A DNA stretch of 7,742 nt from an uncultured Eubacteriales bacterium. GTDB lineage: Bacteria > Bacillota > Clostridia > Lachnospirales > Bianqueaceae. Below, piece after piece: positions 6,904 to 7,742 of this stretch. A program made the position numbers and the translations under genes. The notes beneath the pieces are model-generated. The model was not told the origin of the DNA. It saw only the letters and a list, made by a program, of their open reading frames with translations, and did no database searches. Location of the stretch: NCBI GenBank assembly GCA_902782895.1, contig CACZPA010000134.1:1-7742 (forward strand), read 5' to 3'. Numbering within the stretch: position 1 is the stretch's first letter; each line of letters starts with the position of its first letter.

Positions 6904-7742
6904 CAGATACGCCCCCTTGTAAATACCGCGTAATACGCGTAGATCGTGCAGCCGACGACAAGGCCGACCGCGATATCAAGCGGCAGGATCAGTCCCGCGG
7001 AGAAAATCGCTCCCGGCGTCCCCGTCCGGAAGATGGTTTCAAGACCGTTCGCCCCGCAGTAGAAGGAATATCCCTTCGCGAAGCTATAGAAAAGCAGAGA
7101 AAGGATCACAATGACATTGAAGCTCTTCCGGTTCAGGATCTTCGCGGTCTTATCCCTGCCGAAGCCCAGATCGCCGAGAATAAAAGCGCTGCCCAGAATC
7201 GTTCCGCCGGAAAAGCCTCCTCCCGGCCCCAGATGTCCGTTGAGAACCACATAGATTCCAAACAGCAGCACAAACGGCATGAGGACTTTTGCTGTGTTCC
7301 GCAGTATGTTATCGAACGGAATCCGGCTGCTCGCGGTGCCTGACAGGCTGTCTGCCCCGGAGAAGGAAACATCATCCAGCAGCAGGATGAATACGATCAT
7401 CGTCGCCGTAAACAATACATGGGATTCCCCGAGCGTATCAAAGGCGCGGTAATCCAGAATCACGCCGGCAACCGCGTTGATGGCTCCCGTCTCGTCCCTG
7501 CCCTGTGCAAGATACCGCTCCGGCACGACACCGGCATTCGCCGGTGAGAGACTGCTCGCAAAGGGCGGCATCTGCTCCACCACAAACAGAAAGAAACCGA
7601 TCATGACCGCAGCGAGCAATACCGCGAATACCGGATACAGTTTCCGGAATACACTTGTCTCCAGTCTGGCAACAGTCCCCGACTCGCGGATCCAGGAATG
7701 ATCGTCGACAACCGCCTCCGGTCTCGGTGGATGGGCCTCTCC
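6903..7742 (-). CDS. mnhB: MbhE-MnhB (MbhE/MbhF-like) subunit of Mrp/Mbh complex, 5' partial
   Basis: Integral membrane scaffold subunit of an Mrp antiporter or Mbh-type hydrogenase module; it is not itself an antiporter-like channel protein. The 279 visible codons have two parts. The first is an MbhE-like region with a transmembrane helix (around 7604-7640, ending in GFFLFVVEQMPPF) and the hallmark stretch ERYLAQGRDETGAIN followed by ILDYRAFDTLGES. The second is an MnhB domain with LLFGIYVVLNGHLGPGGGF and several more helices, including a late ILPLDIAVGLVVG segment. MbhE-like sequence also occurs at the C-terminus of MrpA, just upstream of MrpB. The frame stays open to the right edge with no ATG, GTG or TTG beyond the in-frame ATG at 7619. 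Neither ATG 7619 nor ATG 7604 has a clear Shine-Dalgarno, so the true start is probably outside the window and the protein may be a longer fusion. Its TGA overlaps the ATG of the next gene by one base (TGATG). Family assignment is firm; the N-terminus is unknown. Confidence 0.88.
   Translation of the reverse strand, partial: GEAHPPRPEAVVDDHSWIRESGTVARLETSVFRKLYPVFAVLLAAVMIGFFLFVVEQMPPFASSLSPANAGVVPERYLAQGRDETGAINAVAGVILDYRAFDTLGESHVLFTATMIVFILLLDDVSFSGADSLSGTASSRIPFDNILRNTAKVLMPFVLLFGIYVVLNGHLGPGGGFSGGTILGSAFILGDLGFGRDKTAKILNRKSFNVIVILSLLFYSFAKGYSFYCGANGLETIFRTGTPGAIFSAGLILPLDIAVGLVVGCTIYAYYAVFTRGRI
6912..6918 (-). promoter_or_regulatory. Ribosome binding site for the mnhC-like gene
   Basis: AAGGGGG on the minus strand, eight bases before the ATG at 6903. 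It is an imperfect Shine-Dalgarno lying inside the end of the upstream MnhB-like gene. It supports the TGATG start. Confidence 0.5.

Noticed and set aside
7601..7742. An upstream gene in another minus frame ending at the TGA at 7601-7603, overlapping ATG 7604 as ATGA
   Set aside because: That frame is open to the edge but reads as an Arg/Ser-rich polypeptide with no MbhD-like helices. The MnhB frame itself reads more naturally through this stretch.
1..7742. Promoters, terminators, CRISPR arrays, tRNA/rRNA, riboswitches, insertion sequences, attachment sites
   Set aside because: None seen. No gap exceeds 15 bases. No hairpin followed by a T-run, no regularly spaced repeats and no transposase-like reading frame were found on either strand.

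Overview
The window is one continuous minus-strand operon segment encoding membrane subunits of an Mrp/Mbh-type ion-translocating complex. This module is shared by Mrp (Mnh) multisubunit Na+/H+ antiporters, by group 4 membrane-bound [NiFe] hydrogenases and related ferredoxin-dependent complexes, and more distantly by the membrane arm of respiratory complex I. Base composition is moderately GC-rich, Shine-Dalgarno sites are strong (AGGAGG), and the genes are packed with overlapping stops and starts. This suits an anaerobic Firmicute of the class Clostridia, such as a gut or rumen Lachnospiraceae or Oscillospiraceae relative. That assignment is an inference from general resemblance, not a database match.

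In transcription order (high to low coordinates) the window holds six genes. (1) 7742-6903: an MbhE-MnhB (MbhE/MbhF-like) polypeptide whose reading frame enters from outside the window. (2) 6903-6517: an MnhC/NuoK-like subunit. (3) 6520-5024, (4) 5008-3506, (5) 3506-1980 and (6) 1974 to the left edge: four successive, non-identical NuoL/M/N-MnhA/D family antiporter-like subunits. The last has a long C-terminal extension and is still open at base 1. Every base is coding or within 15 bases of coding sequence. There is no intergenic stretch over 15 bases and no visible promoter, terminator, RNA gene, repeat array or mobile element.

The genes are probably translated from one message and assemble into one membrane complex. 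The small B- and C-like subunits would form the hydrophobic scaffold. Each of the four large subunits carries the transmembrane Glu and Lys residues of the proton/cation path, so the complex could have up to four ion channels. No redox subunit (hydrogenase large or small subunit, NuoH-like, 4Fe-4S) lies in this window. Whether this is a hydrogenase, another ferredoxin-linked complex or a stand-alone Mrp antiporter cannot be decided here. The four tandem antiporter modules favour an energy-converting redox complex over a standard seven-gene Mrp.

The points most worth a second look are the set of four divergent antiporter subunits, the likely fusion of the MbhE-MnhB protein to something upstream, the altered transmembrane 7-8 motifs in genes 3 and 5, and the C-terminal extension of gene 6. 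This looks like a variant of a known module rather than a wholly new system.
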